The notes under the pieces were generated by a model. It made no database searches and was not told where the DNA came from. It was given only the letters and a program-made list of their open reading frames with translations. This document shows positions 62,617-64,000 of a stretch of DNA of 64,000 bases, one piece after another (the first letter of the stretch is position 1; each line of letters begins with the position of its first letter). The position numbers were made by a program, and so were the translations under genes. Source of the stretch: Ottelia alismoides (taxonomy: Eukaryota; Streptophyta; Magnoliopsida; Alismatales; Hydrocharitaceae); assembly GCA_037367405.1 (NCBI GenBank), contig JAZKJV010002944.1, positions 124,001 to 188,000 of the forward strand, given 5' to 3'.

Positions 62617-64000
62617 GATACACATAGAGCCGTGCATGATTCCTTGCAGCATTGATCTCTAGCCATCGACAACATCACAAAGATTCAGATCACTATCTCT
62701 TTGTACATACCCCAACCCCATCGGTTCTTGCACTTACTCCTTTTCTATACTTAGGCTGACCAGATCCTAAGTATAGAGGGGATCGATGCCCACCTTGTAT
62801 ATATCCATTATCTTTTCCCCTTGACCTCAAACGCCCCATTTTTGCTCTTCTTCTATACTTAGGCGAACCAGAGCCGAAGTTAGGGGACGGGTCGACTTCA
62901 ATACATTTATTCTTTTCACTCTCTTATGCTTAACACGAGCTATGTCTCTTCCTCACTTTTTGTTCTTTGAGGAGATAACACACGCTAAGTATAGGTCGTG
63001 TGTATATATTACATATATATTTTACCCATAACTCATACTTTCACGCATTTTATCTATATAATATTCAATAATCACGAGATGGGTAAAATTGGTAAATTTT
63101 TTTATTTTGTAAAATATGTAAAATACATGTATAATGTGTATATTGTATACAAGTTGTAAAATATGCATGATCTGTAGAAGTTTGTGAAAATAATACTTGC
63201 ATGTAAATTGTTGTAAAATAGGAGTTATAACAAAAAATATTTGTCAAATAAAAATTGCTTCTTATTCATTCTTGCATAACAAAAACATTCTTCATCACTA
63301 AAAAAATGCACTTCATTCATGTCCATCTCATGCTTCTGCATTTCATTTGCATAACATGCATATGTAAAGTGGAAAGTCAGCAGGTTACGAACCGAGTTAT
63401 GAGTAAAATCGAGAGTGGACTTGACTTCACCTTAATCCACTTAATCTTCAGATGAACGTTATTGAGAAGTAGGATTTTAGAAACTTCAAGTCATAGACTT
63501 AATCATCGAAGTTCACAAGACAATGCCTAAACTTTGACTCTTAGTGTTTAACCTGGTCGCCTCATTTTGAGTACTCTTGGATAAGGAATTAATTTATACT
63601 CTACAACGCACACTTAGCTCAACTCTGACGAGATGTTGGAAGACCATTTATCTCTTTCTTTGGTATTGTGGACATCTAAAGATCAGAGTACCAGGTTGAA
63701 ATAAAGCTTCGGATGATGGATGAACTGCTAGCATTATTCTTTCTAAGGCCCCAAAACATGGGCGGAACAAAAGATTCTATATCCACCAGGGTACAAAAGG
63801 TCAATGCAGAGCAACCATACACCATACAAAAAAGATGTTGTTACCAAAAAGAACAATATTTGACCACAATGGTCCAAGCTTTAGATAGCTTGTAGATCTG
63901 GTGGAGACTTGGCCACACCAACCAAGCTTTACAGGAGAGTTGACTACACTGATCACTCTCAACTTCTTTTCCCCTTCTTCTAGACTTCTTCCCACACTCG
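62617..64000 (+). other. gypsy-2 3' noncoding region
   Basis: No supported reading frame. 62740-63000 holds palindrome pairs (CTATACTTAGG at 62745-62755 facing CCTAAGTATAG at 62766-62776, a perfect 11-base stem with a 10-base loop; another CTATACTTAGG at 62853). 63050-63250 is AT-rich with TTGTAAAATATG words. The complement of 63850-63980 matches gypsy-1 at 26220-26330. The 3' LTR is expected to the right of the window. Confidence 0.6.

Larger units (their letters stand above)
57511..64000 (+). mobile_element. gypsy-2: Athila/Tat-like Ty3/gypsy element, 5'-truncated, running off the right edge
   Basis: Plus-strand order: Gag C-terminal linker, protease, RT, RNase H, integrase, then 3' noncoding DNA with TATACTTAGG palindromes. 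It resembles gypsy-1 in Pol (SKRGMEVDPAKV, VNGQLLK) and in the 3' noncoding region (63850-63980 against the complement of 26220-26330). By analogy with gypsy-1 the 3' LTR should begin within a few hundred bases beyond the window. The 5' LTR and N-terminal Gag are lost at the junction with the PIF/Harbinger remnant. Confidence 0.8.

Noticed and set aside
63713..63995. Two short overlapping frames at the right edge
   Set aside because: They lie in the 3' noncoding module shared with gypsy-1, where no frame is conserved.
1..64000. CRISPR arrays, bacterial operons, riboswitches, rho-independent terminators
   Set aside because: The tandem arrays lack uniform repeat/spacer structure, and the gene content, introns and transposons are those of a plant nuclear genome.

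Overview
The window is nuclear DNA of a flowering plant. The evidence is three Ty1/copia elements with the plant-typical primer binding site TGGTATCAGAGCC, Athila/Tat-like Ty3/gypsy Pol, plant-type RTE and L1 LINEs, hAT, Mutator-like and PIF/Harbinger DNA transposons, tRNA-headed SINEs, and one spliced low-copy gene. The species cannot be named from sequence alone. There is no sign of bacterial, organellar or viral DNA, and no rRNA or functional tRNA gene was seen. Almost every transposon reading frame is broken by stops or frameshifts.

Layout, left to right. 1-1460: a copia Pol fragment abutting an L1 endonuclease fragment (both minus). 2226-11600: an old plus-strand copia (copia-4) whose putative long LTR is interrupted by a minus-strand copia (copia-1, 2810-6984); its leader carries a SINE and its gag an L1 3' end. 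11600-17509: a minus-strand gypsy integrase fragment (gypsy-3) split by a 3.7 kb hAT transposon. 17509-39638: a nested minus-strand Athila/Tat-like element (gypsy-1). Its truncated 3' LTR contains a Mutator-type MITE and a TIR element, and the TIR element holds copia-2 and a hAT MITE. Its 3' noncoding region contains an RTE LINE, its pol contains a GGGCC-rich MITE, and its PBS and an unusually long 5' LTR lie at 35716-39638.

40056-44838 is a stack of nested MITEs: a hAT-type MITE holding a Mutator-type MITE and a second hAT-type MITE, which itself holds a second RTE LINE. 45016-50038 is a plus-strand copia (copia-3, the least diverged LTR pair) with a small tRNA-derived SINE in its 3' LTR. 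50817-51667 holds the last two exons of a conserved host gene. 52131-57510 is a 3'-truncated PIF/Harbinger element with a Myb/SANT-like ORF1 and the start of a transposase, fused at about 57.5 kb to a plus-strand Athila/Tat-like element (gypsy-2) that runs off the right edge.

The order of insertion can be read from target site duplications (TSDs) and from empty sites inside the window. Paralogous copies (two gypsy-1 LTRs, two Mutator MITEs, two RTE LINEs, three related copias, two gypsy elements, three hAT relatives) serve as internal references for most boundaries. The most interesting points are a SINE with an RTE-like 3' tail sharing the window with RTE LINEs, the internal empty-site controls, a hAT family that appears to have exchanged its subterminal repeat motif, and paired CTATACTTAGG palindromes in the 3' noncoding part of both Athila/Tat-like elements. 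No wholly new coding system was found.
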